A DNA stretch of 64,000 bases from Chamaecrista fasciculata (taxonomy: Eukaryota > Streptophyta > Magnoliopsida > Fabales > Fabaceae), in the NCBI GenBank assembly GCA_003254925.1, contig QANZ01011603.1:132849-196848 (forward strand). Direction: 5' to 3'. This document shows positions 21,459 through 33,300 of this stretch, piece after piece; position 1 is the stretch's first letter; the number at the start of each line of letters is the position of its first letter. The translations under genes were made by a program, and so were the position numbers. The notes beneath the pieces were generated by a model. It ran no database searches, was not told the origin of the DNA, and saw only the letters and a list, made by a program, of their open reading frames with translations.

Positions 21459-21710
21459 CGTTAGGACTTTGTAAGATGAGAATTAATAATCCAACAACAG
21501 GAATGGATTGTTTGTCGGTAAGAAAAGTTTACAAAGCTTCTATTAATCAAAGAGTTAGCTGCTTTGGAAGAACTGATCCTAGAAAGTGCTTTAGGCTGTA
21601 TACTGAGGATAGTTTTTTTCATGACTTTGATGAAAATATTGTACCAGAAGTAGAGTAGAGCTAACTAATCTTCCAAATGTATTACTAATTTAAAGTGCAC
21701 ATAATTCACT

Positions 21711-22160
21711 AAGAGTAGAAAATAAGTGTAACATTGATGACCTCTTGGCCGTGCGCACCACTCCTCCGGTTGAATTTGAAAAAAACAAGTATAACATTGG
21801 TGCATTCATGGGGATTCGAGAATTATATGAACATAGAGCCCATACTCCACATAATCCTCAAAATAATATAAATAGTCAATGTCAAATATAAATGAGTGTT
21901 ATTCTTATCTAAAATGTCCATATTTTTCTTGAAAATAGCTTTATGAGGTCATGAATCATCCATGAGTATCTTGTGTAAGATATTTTTTATAATTAAGGTA
22001 AGAACATTCTTTAAATAATAAGCCAAAATTCTTTTTTCAATTGCGACAACATAGATCTTTTTAGAAAAGATGAAGAGACAATCTAACACACTTTAAAATT
22101 TTATCAAGTCTAACAATTAAACTCTCAGATTTTGCAACAAATCCATGGGATCCAAACTCA
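21711..22160. other. Intergenic DNA, nothing recognised
   Basis: AT-rich; no gene, and no repeat partner seen in this window. Confidence 0.4.
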
Positions 22161-22161
22161 T

Positions 22162-22716
22162 ATAATAACTTAGATACCTTCAATTTTGAAGCCAAACTCC
22201 AGATACCATCCTTCTAAGGTTAATTTATTTTACAATCAATAAAAAGAAAAAACATAAGATCATTCATTAAGGGTGAGTGTACTTGTCCTCCTATTGATTG
22301 TTCGAATATAACTTGAGACGAAAATTCAATTTTTAAGTAAGAATCAAAACTTCATGTAATAATAGCTAGTAGTTGAAACTCTTTAAATATTCTGCATAAC
22401 ATAAGCTTTAAACTCTTCACATGGAGCTGTCCTACAATTTAAGTACTTGAAACCTAAAGGTCACAACAATTCAAGTTACTGGTAAATTTTTCAAACACTA
22501 TGATCTCCAACTCAACAATGATGTCACCTGTCATCCAGATCTTAGATAGTAGCTATATATCAACATCCAACTAAGTTATATGAATAAGTCATGTGAGGTG
22601 TCTAAAGCGTGTCAACAGAATGGAGAGAAGCCACTAAGCAATGCATTATCCAACGTTAGGATTAATTCCATGTGGGTACAATATTGACCCCTCTCTTACA
22701 TGGTGGGATATGCAAT
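22162..22716 (+). repeat. Orphan duplicate of a GFRLP-SAUR upstream module
   Basis: Near-identical to 18971-19552 upstream of SAUR-8 (ATACCTTCAATTTTGAAGCC to GGGATATGCAATATCC), but no SAUR, AuxRE or TATA follows. It breaks off at about 22716 into DNA matching the region downstream of SAUR-17. Confidence 0.8.
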
Positions 22717-23174
22717 ATCCTCTCTTATTAGTCAATGGTACTCTCTATCTTCGTTATAGTTACTGTAAGACTATGCAATTCTTACCAACCTCACTTGCTA
22801 ATGTATGCCCTTAATATCTTAGTAATTGATTTAAAGATAATTTGTTTTGGGGCTATGATGATTTCTTGAAGAGCATATGCAAAACAGTGGTTGTGTATTT
22901 ACTAATAATTAATTAAGATCACATAAACTGATTGAGAAACCAAAGGAAAAACAATAATCCCAGTGGTGGTGGTTTTACTAATATTTAACTATTTATCAAT
23001 TTATGGATGAATAGAAACAGAGAAATTCCTTGAATTGTTGAATTTGATGTAAATTTGTAGTTAGACGAAAAACAGAGAACGCTCTGTGAATCTAATTAAG
23101 ATGAACAATTTCTTTTTCCACTTACAAAGAATGAGAAAAAACAGAAGAATCAAAAGGTGAGGGATTGCCTATAC
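22717..23174. other. Intergenic DNA related to the SAUR-17 3' side
   Basis: TTAGTCAATGGTACTCTCTATC and following match about 60335-60660 in the same orientation. No gene. Confidence 0.6.
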
Positions 23175-23208
23175 TACAAAAAGTCTTCTAAATCTATGTT
23201 AGCAGCCT
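23175..23208 (-). promoter_or_regulatory. DST-like element of the truncated minus-strand SAUR
   Basis: On the minus strand: GAGGCTGCTAACATAGATTT then GACTTTTTGTAG, intact ATAGAT and GTA. It belongs to the relic at 23222-23300. Confidence 0.6.
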
Positions 23209-23221
23209 CATTTACAGTGGT

Positions 23222-23300
23222 TTATAGCCCATTCAACAGCGAAGTGATACCGAAAAACACATCCTCTCTGCAAGGAATTGTGAGGCCACCCATTGGATCC
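23222..23300 (-). pseudogene. Truncated GFRLP-SAUR, C-terminal 25 codons only
   Basis: Minus strand reads [20 protein letters not shown] then LNGL and TAA (23222-23224). Homology to SAURs stops at GGATCC (about 23300), and DNA that normally lies in the upstream region of an AIKK gene follows. It is the remnant of the head-to-head partner that SAUR-18 still has (SAUR-17). Confidence 0.85.
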
Positions 23301-23840
23301 TTATCCTATACTATAGCATGAATCCTTATCCACTCTTATGGGTTCCTCTCTTGTAAGCAGATAAATCTCACATGTAGGATGATGACATTTCAGGATAAGT
23401 TTCCACATTTCACAGGGTTTTGTCTTGTCCCTTTTTCTCCTCAACAAGACACATTTCTCTCTGTACTCAATGAGGAATGATTTGATAGGTTTCTCAAGGA
23501 CTATATATCCCAAGGACTGGAGGAATTTTTTTACTTGAAACGTGAGTGATAAATGAGCATGAATTGAAAATAAAATTTTGGGTTCAAGTGATCTCAATTT
23601 ACAGAGTCACATGCAAGTTCTAAATACAAGAAAGAAATTGTCTTGGCTCAGTTTTCCCTTTCAACAAAGGCCCTCTATCTACTTTGTTTTTGCATAAGTA
23701 GGGTCACATGCATTTAATTTCTCACATGAAATTGTTATAAGTTATAACATACAAGCACAATGTAACCCTACATGGATGAAATCTCCAATCTCCAACACTA
23801 TATTTGAAGACACACCCATGTGATCCTTCAAATGCTTATG
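23301..23840. other. Distal upstream region of SAUR-9
   Basis: No gene. Conserved before every AIKK gene: GAATCCTTATCCACTCT, GTAGGGTCACATGCATTTAA and ACAATGTAACCCTACATG. Confidence 0.6.
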
Positions 23841-23844
23841 TTGA

Positions 23845-23894
23845 TGTCTCACCAATCTCATTTACTTCCACATCCTTATTCATCTCTATATATA
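23845..23894 (+). promoter_or_regulatory. SAUR-9 core promoter: TGTCTC and TATATATA
   Basis: TGTCTC at 23845-23850 within TTGATGTCTCACCAA; TATATATA at 23887-23894; CATGTG at about 23818. The TATA is followed by a short CA repeat, as in all AIKK genes. Confidence 0.7.
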
Positions 23895-23978
23895 CACACA
23901 CACATCATCCCCTAACTCACCAAGTTCTCACATTTCTCATAAACAAACTAGCCCACTCACTTCTTTCATACAGCAAGA

Positions 23979-24257
23979 ATGGCCATCAAGAAGATCCTAC
24001 GCCGGTCTCTTTCAAGAGGGAAGGAGGCGAATTCATTGTCCTCAAAGGTACCGAAAGGGTATTTTGCAGTGTATGTTGGAGAAGAGCAAAAGAGGTTTGT
24101 GGTGCCTGTATCATACTTGAATGAACCTGAGTTTCAAGAATTGTTGAGCATGGCCGAGGAAGAATTCGGATATGATCATCCAATGGGTGGTCTCACAATT
24201 CCTTGCAGAGAAGACATGTTCATTGATCTCACTTCTCGATTTGCAGTATCGTCGTAA
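23979..24257 (+). CDS. SAUR: SAUR-9, AIKK-type SAUR protein, 92 aa
   Basis: Complete intronless SAUR of the second subfamily. N-terminus [20 protein letters not shown] is basic; core [20 protein letters not shown] (VPKG at 24-27), then [35 protein letters not shown] and [13 protein letters not shown]. It differs from the GFRLP type by [10 protein letters not shown] and EEQKRF. This copy has Y in KGYFAV where the other AIKK copies have C. ORFs in other frames over the gene and leader are shadows. No clear DST in the 3'UTR. Confidence 0.95.
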   Translation: MAIKKILRRSLSRGKEANSLSSKVPKGYFAVYVGEEQKRFVVPVSYLNEPEFQELLSMAEEEFGYDHPMGGLTIPCREDMFIDLTSRFAVSS

Positions 24258-26140
24258 TGCTTTTTTCAAAGAGATGAAAGAGTGGAACATGAAAAATGGT
24301 TCTGCTATTTGTACCATGAGATTTGAAGAACAAATTCAACCAGAAAGCCCAAAGCGGTTGATCAGTTGAGTCATTGAAGGCCAAAATTTTGATAACTTGA
24401 GAAGGAATCAATGATCACGCACTTCTTAGAGATTTCATGAGTTTTATGTCATCCAAAGGAATCATTGATGCCACATAATACTCAGTCAAGGCTTCATTCA
24501 TTGATTTGCTAGCTAGTAAAACCTAGCTTTCAAGAGATACAAGATTGATTGAATTGTTACATGTTCATCTACAAAAAAAAAAGATTGAACTGTTGGGAAG
24601 ATTATGTGAAGTTTCATGTATCATGTATGATATTGATATTTTGAAATGAAATATTCATTCATTTTTTCTTAGTCGATCTGTATTTGAGGTTTTCACCGTT
24701 CTTAAACAATTCTTTTACTGGATCATGAGCACTCAAGTTCTCGATGATTGAATTTTAAAAAATACTATATCAAGATTTGTACAACAACGTTAAAAACAAG
24801 AAGTTCATGAATCTCACGATAACTTTTTTAAATTTCAATAATGAAAAACTCGAGAACTATACATCATATTAAGTCCCTTTCAACATTAGGCTCATTTTTA
24901 AGTGCAGAATCTGATATTAATCTGTTATCCTTCAAAAATAGATAAAGTCTGCTAATTTTATTTTTCCTTTTACTTAAAGAAAATATACATAGGTCGTGAC
25001 TCATCTTTATATATAGGAAAATTTAATAATGAACACTTAAAAATTAATACCTTATCCAATGCCAATGCCCAATAGGCAATTACCAAAGCTATATTTCCTT
25101 GTCTTCAATAATTTGACAAATACTGAAATGTTACTATCAAAATATAAAAAGACTAGGTACTGATAGGAACCACATATATATATATATATATAAGTATAAT
25201 AAGGAAAAAAGATATACACTCGAGCTGTAAGTCATTGGATGCAAAAAAAGATGTGTTTCAAGATTTGNTATTTATGCTTGACTTCCATGCATATTCCTGT
25301 AAATCAGCATGTATTTACTTTACTTCCAGTTAAGTAGTGGTGAAAATAATATTAGTAAATTGGACAGTAAATATTCATCAAGGCAAACCAACATAGTAGA
25401 TCAACAAAAATCCAAATTCTATAACATGGTCCGGCTTAATTATTTGTATCTTCACACACAACTATCCAAAATTTTGTATTCCTTGAACTACAGATATAGC
25501 TCACTTTAATTTTTCATAAAAGGGTGTGAAAATTTATATAATCACTCTAGAGTAGAAAATTTTAACAGTTTTTAGTCAAATGTAAGTCACACTTGTAGAA
25601 TCATACCTCAAGTGTCCCACAATCCAGTCACCAATAATATCAGTTAGGAATATGCCACTAATTTTCAGTCATTCTTATCCCTCCAACGCATCATGATTAG
25701 TGATATAATGGCTATCTACTAGATTTCATGTTTTATTAATTAAATCTCAACTACAGGTACCCTATCTATATGAAGAACATAATAAGTGATATGTTTTGAG
25801 CATGTCTGGTACAAAAGAAGTAGGCCATCACTTCAGATAAACAATAATTAGGATATCTAATTCATGTATATGTCTCTTTCACAAGAGCATATTGTATGGG
25901 CAGGTCATTTAGAACTGGTGCATGAATTCATCAAGCTCTTTTAAGACAATACCATGTGAATGCCTTGTTAGCAAGTAAGTCATGAACAAGCAATATGTTT
26001 CAAGAGTGTACTCTATTGTCCTCTTATTTTGCATGGTGGGGCATGCATTCAATCTTATAAAACTTCTTAATATTTGATAGAGAGATCTCTAAGACAAACC
26101 CATGTGATCTCTCATGGCACACAAACACACACACAACCCT
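24258..26140. other. Intergenic DNA between SAUR-9 and SAUR-10
   Basis: No gene. Duplicated after SAUR-13 (50416-52320), SAUR-15, SAUR-16 and SAUR-18. A (TA)n tract at about 25174-25192 and a single N at 25268. GAAAATATACATAGG at about 24978 is the unoccupied version of the site that holds a foldback element at 57087 and 63444. Confidence 0.6.
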
Positions 26141-26191
26141 TATCTCTTAGTAAACCCAATTATTATAGCTACCCTTGAAGGACTATAAATA
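26141..26191 (+). promoter_or_regulatory. SAUR-10 core promoter (AuxRE mutated, TATA)
   Basis: TATCTC at 26141-26146 replaces TGTCTC; TATAAATA at 26184-26191; CATGTG at about 26101. Confidence 0.6.
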
Positions 26192-26290
26192 AGCATTCCA
26201 TCTTTTCTTGACAAGCAACACAATCCATTTCAATCTTTAAGGATCAGAATTTAAACACTACCTTTCTGTTTTAGCAGAGAAACAAAAGAA

Positions 26291-26548
26291 ATGGGTTTTC
26301 GATTACCTGGTATCAGAAGAGCTTCAAAATCTGCAGCAGAAGTCCCAAAGGGATATCTTGCAGTGTATGTTGGAGAAAAGATGAAGCGTTTTGTGATCCC
26401 AATATCATACTTGAACCAACCTTCATTTCAAGACTTGCTGAGTCAAGCTGAGGAAGAGTTTGGATATGATCATCCAATGGGTGGCCTCACAATTCCTTGC
26501 AGAGAGGATGTATTCTTGGACATCACTTCGCCGTTGAATGGGCTATAA
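26291..26548 (+). CDS. SAUR: SAUR-10, GFRLP-type SAUR protein with 8-residue N-terminal deletion, 85 aa
   Basis: Complete intronless SAUR. The N-terminus [21 protein letters not shown] lacks the eight residues (SFTTSQGA in SAUR-1) between R10-A11 and SKSA. The missing 24 bp lie between two copies of GCTTCA. The core from [11 protein letters not shown] to the end (DITSPLNGL) is intact, so the protein is probably functional. TATA is present, AuxRE altered, DST intact. Confidence 0.94.
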   Translation: MGFRLPGIRRASKSAAEVPKGYLAVYVGEKMKRFVIPISYLNQPSFQDLLSQAEEEFGYDHPMGGLTIPCREDVFLDITSPLNGL

Positions 26549-26560
26549 AGCATGGTAAAT

Positions 26561-26595
26561 GAGGCTGCTAACATAGATTTAGAAGACTTTTTGTA
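26561..26595 (+). promoter_or_regulatory. DST-like element, SAUR-10 3'UTR
   Basis: GAGGCTGCTAACATAGATTT then GACTTTTTGTAG: ATAGAT and GTA intact; first block GAG rather than GGA. Confidence 0.6.
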
Positions 26596-26599
26596 GTAT

Positions 26600-27398
26600 A
26601 GAGAATCTCTAAATTTGTGATTCTTTTGTTTTTCTCATTCTTTGTAAGTGGAAAAAAGAAATTGTCCATTTGAATTAGATTGACAAACAGAGTGTTCTCT
26701 GTTTTTTTGTCTAATAACCAATTTACAACAAATTCAACAATTCATGGATTTTATCTATTTCTGTTTATCACTTTATCCATTAATACTAGTAATACCACCA
26801 GCACCAGGATTATTTTTTTTTTTTTTCAAATTTCAATCAATTAATGTGATCTTAATTAGTTAATATTAATTACATAACCACTGTTTTGCATGTGCTCTTC
26901 AATAAATCATTATAGCCCCAATAAAAATAATCTTTAAAATCAATTACTAAGATATTGAACCTCTACTAAGTTATATTTCTAAAATACTTGGTCTTACAAT
27001 ATGTGTAACAAACATAGAGAATTGAAGTTTGGACAGAGATACGCTAAGTCACTGGTCCCTTATCTTTTATTCTGTCATTAGTCATTACTATTTACTAGTC
27101 ATTCATCTGGCAAGAAATCTGCCCATGTGGTCGCAGAAAAAATCCGATTCGATGGTCAGATTTTGTATATTTAAATTAATAAATAACCTGATTTTCAACT
27201 TCAAAAGAATATTAATAAAAAAAAAAACTAAAGTAACCTCCACTTAATTTCTTCTCTTTCCAAGAGTGATTCTGTTTTAATTTCACATGGGTTTCGGATA
27301 TCACTGATTCAAAAGTTTCAGTAACACCTCTATATCTGCATACATACACTCAACGAAATCCTACTATAGGTTAGAAAGCTTGACCTCTATGAAGCAAC
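26600..27398. other. 3' flank of SAUR-10
   Basis: No gene. Duplicated after SAUR-12 (48327-49146). Confidence 0.6.
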
Positions 27399-27530
27399 AT
27401 GGCAATCCATTTCTTATAGATTATTTATGCATAATAAGAATAAGAAGAGCAAAAGAAGTTTCTGGTTCCTATATATCATACTTGAATGAACTTACAATTT
27501 ATGAACCTACTTTCCAGCAAAGAAGACACA
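27399..27530 (+). pseudogene. Relic of an AIKK-type SAUR with internal deletion
   Basis: AGCAACATGGCAATCC at 27393 matches the leader and start of AIKK genes (AGCAACAATGGCCATC). After a deleted middle, AAGAGCAAAAGAAGTTTCTG and TATCATACTTGAATGAAC match the EEQKRFVVP...SYLNE codons, out of frame. The 70-aa ORF overlapping its 3' part (27486-27698) is not SAUR-like. Confidence 0.7.
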
Positions 27531-27734
27531 TTATTTAATATGAATTTTCAACTGGAATATCAGAAACATAACAGTGCCAACCAATTATCAGTCTCAATCT
27601 CAATCAGTGTTATAAGATTGAAATGGGAAACAAAATTGCCAGCTAGCAATCTAGTCAGATTAAGATTTATGAGGACCTTTCTGCTTAAGACTTTGTAAGT
27701 TTAGCTTCTACTATAGCATGAATCCTTAAAGTAT

Positions 27735-30360
27735 GCATAGGCAAATCTAAAGAGCAGATAAGAATCAAATTAAACTTCCCAAAACAAATTTTCATAGAAC
27801 AAGAGAACTGAAGTTTTGCCAATGAGAAGCACACGTGTAGATTCCTTGAAGAATCAACTTCAATAGAGATGGAAAAAATATCTCCATAGAAACAGTCAAA
27901 AGAAATGCATTTCGGTTAAAAACTCTACTAAGAAAGGAAAAAACTCTCGACTACGCTTTAAATTCTCCCATAATCCATATACCTACCAAGAAAGGCAAAA
28001 ACTACCGATCTAAAAAACAAAAAAATAAGAAACTTTCCCACTCTAATTTGCCAAAAGGTTCAATACCCGTTAATTTTTTTTTCCTCACACCTCCCACCTC
28101 TATAACCTCTGCTCAAGCCTTCTAGCACAGAAACTTTCAATTGGGCTATGATTAAGAAGGTCTGTCTAGAAGATCTAAACAATAGATAAAGTGGATGAGA
28201 GCCACAAGAAAGATGTTAAGCAACGGATTTGGATCTTTCTGGAATTTAGAATGCAACATATGTTGGTTTAAGAATTGTAAGGTTTCACTTTCAACCCATC
28301 TATTTGGATCTTTCTCAAATAGCTAAAGACCTTTTTTCCTCTTATTTTCATCCCTTTTTCATCTCATATAGCAGCGCAATAGATTGCTCATTGTTACTTA
28401 TTTCAATTACGAACAAGCCTATTTTTTTCAATTTATAGTTGAGTAGAGAAAATAACTTTGAAAGTACAAAAGAGGTAATCAGGAATTTATAAGAAAACTT
28501 AGACCTTAATGTTGGGTCCAGAACAGAGATGTTTTAAATTAAACTTCAGACCATTTATTTTATATGTTTGCTTCCATTTTCTCCAAAATCAACAATCAAC
28601 TTCAGTAAACCACTGAGATCAACACTTTCATTATCACCAACCTAGATGACAAAGATTCAAAATTTTCTATTAAAAAATTAAGGAAAAAAAAACTAATTCT
28701 TAACTCTTCACCTGGATTAGGCACAGAGAAAAAGGAGAGAGAAACTGCCGTAAAATACATATATGGATTTACATAACAATGCTACCTTCAACCATTTAGA
28801 GTTTTAGACACATTGTTTCCATTTATAAAGCTATGTTAATTATACTAATCATGGACCACAAAATTTGAGTGTCAAAAAGGAGAATATCGACAAAGACATG
28901 ATACATGGGCTAGATTTTCTTCAAATGAACAAAACATGAAAAATGGCATGCAACAAAAACACTATCGTATGTTTTCATGCCATTTGTTGGTTCTAGAAAG
29001 AAACAAAAATTATACAACGTACAAAGCCAAGAAAGAAAAAATCTACCAAAACTTGATAACAGCTTTGAGTTCAAGCTAAAAGCAAGGTCTGAAATATAAA
29101 AAACACAACATTTAAGGTTTAGACATACTCACAGACAATATATGTGTGCCCTCTTCCCTGGCGAAAGGATCATACAAAAGCACCACAAAACAGGCACAAA
29201 GTATTTTATAACCATGACAACTCTGCTCAATATAGCTATAAAAATTTATTTTAGGTTGCAAGAGAATCAGAAAACTAATATGACTATCTTAACAAAATAC
29301 ATTAGAATGTGATAAAAGATGCTGAACGAAGATAAGGACTCGCTTTGTCAGGTGTCTAAAAGCCCATCATTTTTGCTAAAAAAAACATTTCTAAAAAAAT
29401 TACCCACTCTTCATCCTGAATAACTTGAAAATGTTCAGCAAAAAACTGCAACCCAAAAACAAATAAATATCTGAGGCATTCACGAGAGATAAAATATCAC
29501 ATTCTGCATAACATATAATGATAATTTGTATATAATCTTCTTTTCATAACCATAAAAAAAATTACCTACCAATCAGCTAGGATTAGCAACCACATATTTC
29601 AAAAACATATTGCGGATATTCAACAACATCACTTCACTGAATCCAAACTTTTTGAAGAACATGTTTGTCATAGAAACTTACCTTAAAAGGAAGTGAAAAT
29701 TTCAATGAGAACTCAGCTACTTAACTTCCAGGAAAGCAAAGATTTTCATGTGAACACTGTCACCAAAGTAAACCATTCACTACAGCCTTCAGCAAATAAA
29801 AATAACAATAGCATGTCTCTAGCTTAAAGCAAGAGAAGAGGGTTTCAGTTGTGGAGAATAAAGTCAAACAAAACTGGACAGATATATCCATCACGTTCAA
29901 AAATTCAAAATACATCATTTTCTAATAAGAATATAGAAGTTAATGATACCTGAAACATCCTGATTCGCTAATGAAGTAGCTATTTATGTTGGAAAATGAA
30001 AATAATTTTAAAGAGAGTTGACATCGGATTGGGCAGAAGTAGCAAAGTATTTTCTAAAAAGATTTAGAAACCAAAACCAAAAAAATTCGGGCCAAAACAC
30101 TTTTGAACTTCATTTCCCAAATAATTATAAACTTTAAATAACACAACAAGATTATTTACAAAGATGCAAAAAACCAAAATAAAATACAACAAAGAAATGC
30201 TTGAAAAGATCAAACAGATTTGCATTATTCAGTTCAACAATTTTCAATAAATATGTACAGCAACATTCAATCAATAAAGTGAATAAAAATGTCAGTGTAG
30301 CTTCAACGAAAAGTAAGAATCTCAAGTAATTCTAGAAGGTAGAAGCTTTCCCAAACTGCA
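27735..30360. other. Intergenic DNA; diverged ancestor-like copy of the array unit near 28050-28180
   Basis: No gene. SAUR-block homology stops at about 27735 (CTATAGCATGAATCCTTA). At 28050-28180 a sequence with TTGGGCTATGATTAAGAAGG is a distant relative of the unit (TTGGGCTATGAGTAAAGAGG) repeated in the array downstream. Confidence 0.5.
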
Positions 30361-33300
30361 TAACAAAATTTGCCTAACCTCCCGCCCTCAATCTCATAAA
30401 AGAAAAGCCCACACACCAAAACAGAGGGCAAAAACACTTCCAGTCAGTAAGAAACAATCCCCAGGCTAGCTTGCCAAAATAATCCAAACCCATTGCCCAT
30501 CCTCTTTATCACAACTCACCTCCCCTTCTTGTGCTAAGGATTTCGAAAGCAAACCATCTTATTGGGCTATGAGTAAAGAGGTTTATCAAGAAGGAGCAAA
30601 GAAGGGGAGGAGAGCTGTGAGTATTAGTTGAGCATAGGATTTCAAATCTTTCAGCATACCAGAATGAGAAATATGTTACTTTTAGACTAAGAAGGTCATA
30701 GCCTTGCTATTTTGGAGATTAGCCTTTTAAGATGATAAAAAGTATCGAGAGGAAAGTAGTTTTTTAAGAAATTCAGAAATCCAAACGGGTAAAAAGTTAA
30801 CACCAAAAAAATTAAAAATAAATATAAAAAAATATAATAAGAAAAATAAGAAGAAACTCTGAGTTATTATTAACCAAAGAACCAAAAGCAAAAACACATC
30901 ACAAAGAAATGCTTGGGAAGATAAGAACATATTTAAAATTATTCAGTTCTGCAAATTTCAAAAAATATGTATCACAACATTCAATCAATAAAGTGAAGAG
31001 AAATGTCAGTGTAGGATGCATCAACTAAAATCAAGGATCTCAAGTAATTTCAGAAGCTACAAGCCTCCCAAACTATGTAACAAAATAGTTAACAACTTGA
31101 TTGCCGAAATTTCAAACAAAAGAAAACAAACCTTTAAGTAATTCATTAAGATTATTTACCATAAAAAATCAAAACAGATCGCAAAGAAATGCTTGAGAAG
31201 ATCACACAGATTTGAATTATTCGGTTCAGCAATTAAGAACTTGATTGCTGAAATAAAAAATATAACAATTCATAATAATAATAAGTAGAAGAAACTTTGA
31301 GTAATTCAGTAGGATTATTAACCAAAGAACCAAAAACAAAAACAGATCACAAAGAAATGCTTGATTAGATAAGAACAGATTTGAAATATTCAGTTCTGCA
31401 ATTTTTAATAAATATGTACCAAAACATTTAATCAATTAAGTTAATAGAAATGTTAGTGTAGGATGCTTCAAATAAAATCATGGATCTCAAGTAATTTCAG
31501 AAGCTAAAAGCCTCCCAAAATATGTAACAAAATAGTTGAAGTTTCAAAAAGAACGTTTTTTTATTTGTGTGATTATTGTATATTCAAAAATTTATTATAT
31601 TATTAATAAAAATATATTCATTTAAATCGAAAATGAATATATTCTAATATTAAGATCTAAATAGAAATCTAATCTAATATCTAATAATAAAAAAGAAAAA
31701 GAATAATAGAAATCAAAAATAGAAAAATGAAAAAAAAAATTAAAATTAAAATTTTATATTAATAATATTAACAACATGATTGCCGAAACTTCAAACAAAA
31801 GAAAACAAAACTTTTAGTAACTCATTAAGATTATTTACCATCAAAAACCAAAACAAATCACAAATAAATGCTTGAGAAGATCAAACAATTTTGAATAATT
31901 CAGTTCAGCAATTTCCTCCTGCCCTCATTCTCTTAGAAGACTTAAGAACCAACACACCAAAACAGAGGACAAAAACACTTCCAATCAATTAGAAACAATC
32001 CCCAAACTAGCTTGCCAAAAATAATCGAAACCCATTGCCCATCCTTTTTATCACAACTCACCTCCCCTTCTTCCTGTGCTAAGGCTTTCCAAAGCAAACC
32101 ATCTTATTGGGCTATGAGTAAAGAGGTTTATCAAGAAGAGCAAATAAGGGGAAGAGAGTTGTGAGCATTAGTTGAGCATAGGATTTCAAATCTTTCAACA
32201 TACCAGAATGAGAAATATGTTACTTTTAGACTAAGAAGGTCATAGCCTTACTATTTTGGAGATTGGCCTTTGAAATAAGAAAAAGTATTGAGAGGAAAGT
32301 AGTTTTTTAAGAAATTCAAAAATCCAAACAGTTAAAAAGTTGGCACCAAAACAATTAAGAACTTGATTGCTGAAATTAAAAATAAATATAAAAAAAATAT
32401 AATAATAATAATAATAAGAAGAAGAAACTTTGAGTAACTCAATAGGATTATTAACCAAAGAACCAAAAACAAAAACAGATCATAAAGAAATGCTTGAGAA
32501 GATAAGAACAGATTTGAATTATTCAGTAATTTCAGAAGTGAATAGAAATGTCAATGTACGATGATTCAACAAAAATCAAGGATCTCAAGTAATTTCAGAA
32601 GCTAGAAGCCTCCCAAAATATGTAACAAAATAGTTAACAAACATGATTGCCGAAATTTCAAACAAAAGAAAACAAAACTTTCATTAACTCATTAAGACTA
32701 TTTAACATCAAAAACCAAAACAGATCACAAAGAAATGCTTGAGAAGATCAAACAATTTTGAATAATTCAGTTCAGCAATTTCCTCCCGCCCTCACTCTCT
32801 TAGAAGACTTAAGAACCAAGACACCAAAACAGAGGACAAAAACAATTCCAATCAATTAGAAACAATCCCCAAACTAGCTTGCCAGAAATAATCCAAACCC
32901 ATTGCCCATCCTTTTTATCACAACTCACCTCCCATTCTTCTTGTGCTAAGATTTTCCAAAGCAAACCATCCTACTGGGCTATGAGTAAAGAGGTTTATCA
33001 AGAAAGAGTAGTAACGGAGGAGAGCCGTGAGTAATAATAGTTGAGCATAGTATTTCAAATCTTTCAGCATACCAGAATGACAAATATGTTACCTTTAGAT
33101 TAAGAAGGTCGTAGCCTTACAATTTTGGAGATTAGCCTTTAGGACAAGAATAGGTATTGAGAGGAAAGTAGTTTTTTAAGAAACTCAGAAATCTAAACGG
33201 GTAAAAAATTGGCACCAAAACAATTAAGAACTTGATTCCCACAAATAAAAACAAAACTTTTAGTAACTCAATAAGATTATTTATCAAAGAACCAAAGAAC

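Larger units (their letters stand above)
20866..21710 (+). pseudogene. DEAH-box RNA helicase fragment, broken by a 350-bp insertion
   Basis: Reads EDILMFLTGKK, then [16 protein letters not shown], then [16 protein letters not shown], the motif V region of DEAH-box pre-mRNA-processing helicases (usual TNIAETSLTI). After an insertion (21085-21437) it resumes as MRINNPTTGMDCLSVRKVYK, ASINQRVSCFGRTDPRKCFR (motif VI, usually QRxGRxGRTxPGKCFRLY) and LYTEDSFFHDFDENIVPEVE; weak homology continues to about 21705. Motif VI arginines are partly replaced (RVSCFGRT). Stops and frameshifts occur. No introns are seen in the retained part, so it could be a retrocopy or captured fragment. Confidence 0.8.

Noticed and set aside
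23804..24124. 106-aa ORF upstream of and over SAUR-9 (and its equivalents at 49976, 54400, 58524, 62000 and 44929)
   Set aside because: Promoter, 5'UTR and out-of-frame SAUR sequence; conserved only because the block is duplicated.
23986..24411. Antisense ORFs over the AIKK genes
   Set aside because: Shadows of the SAUR reading frame; repeated in each copy for that reason.
25174..25192. Possible regulatory meaning of (TA)n tracts (also 46822, 51290, 53416 and 57797)
   Set aside because: Ordinary microsatellites; no conserved position relative to genes except by duplication.
27486..27698. 70-aa ORF, nearly identical at 49234-49446
   Set aside because: Conserved by recent block duplication; its start is out-of-frame SAUR relic and the rest resembles no protein.
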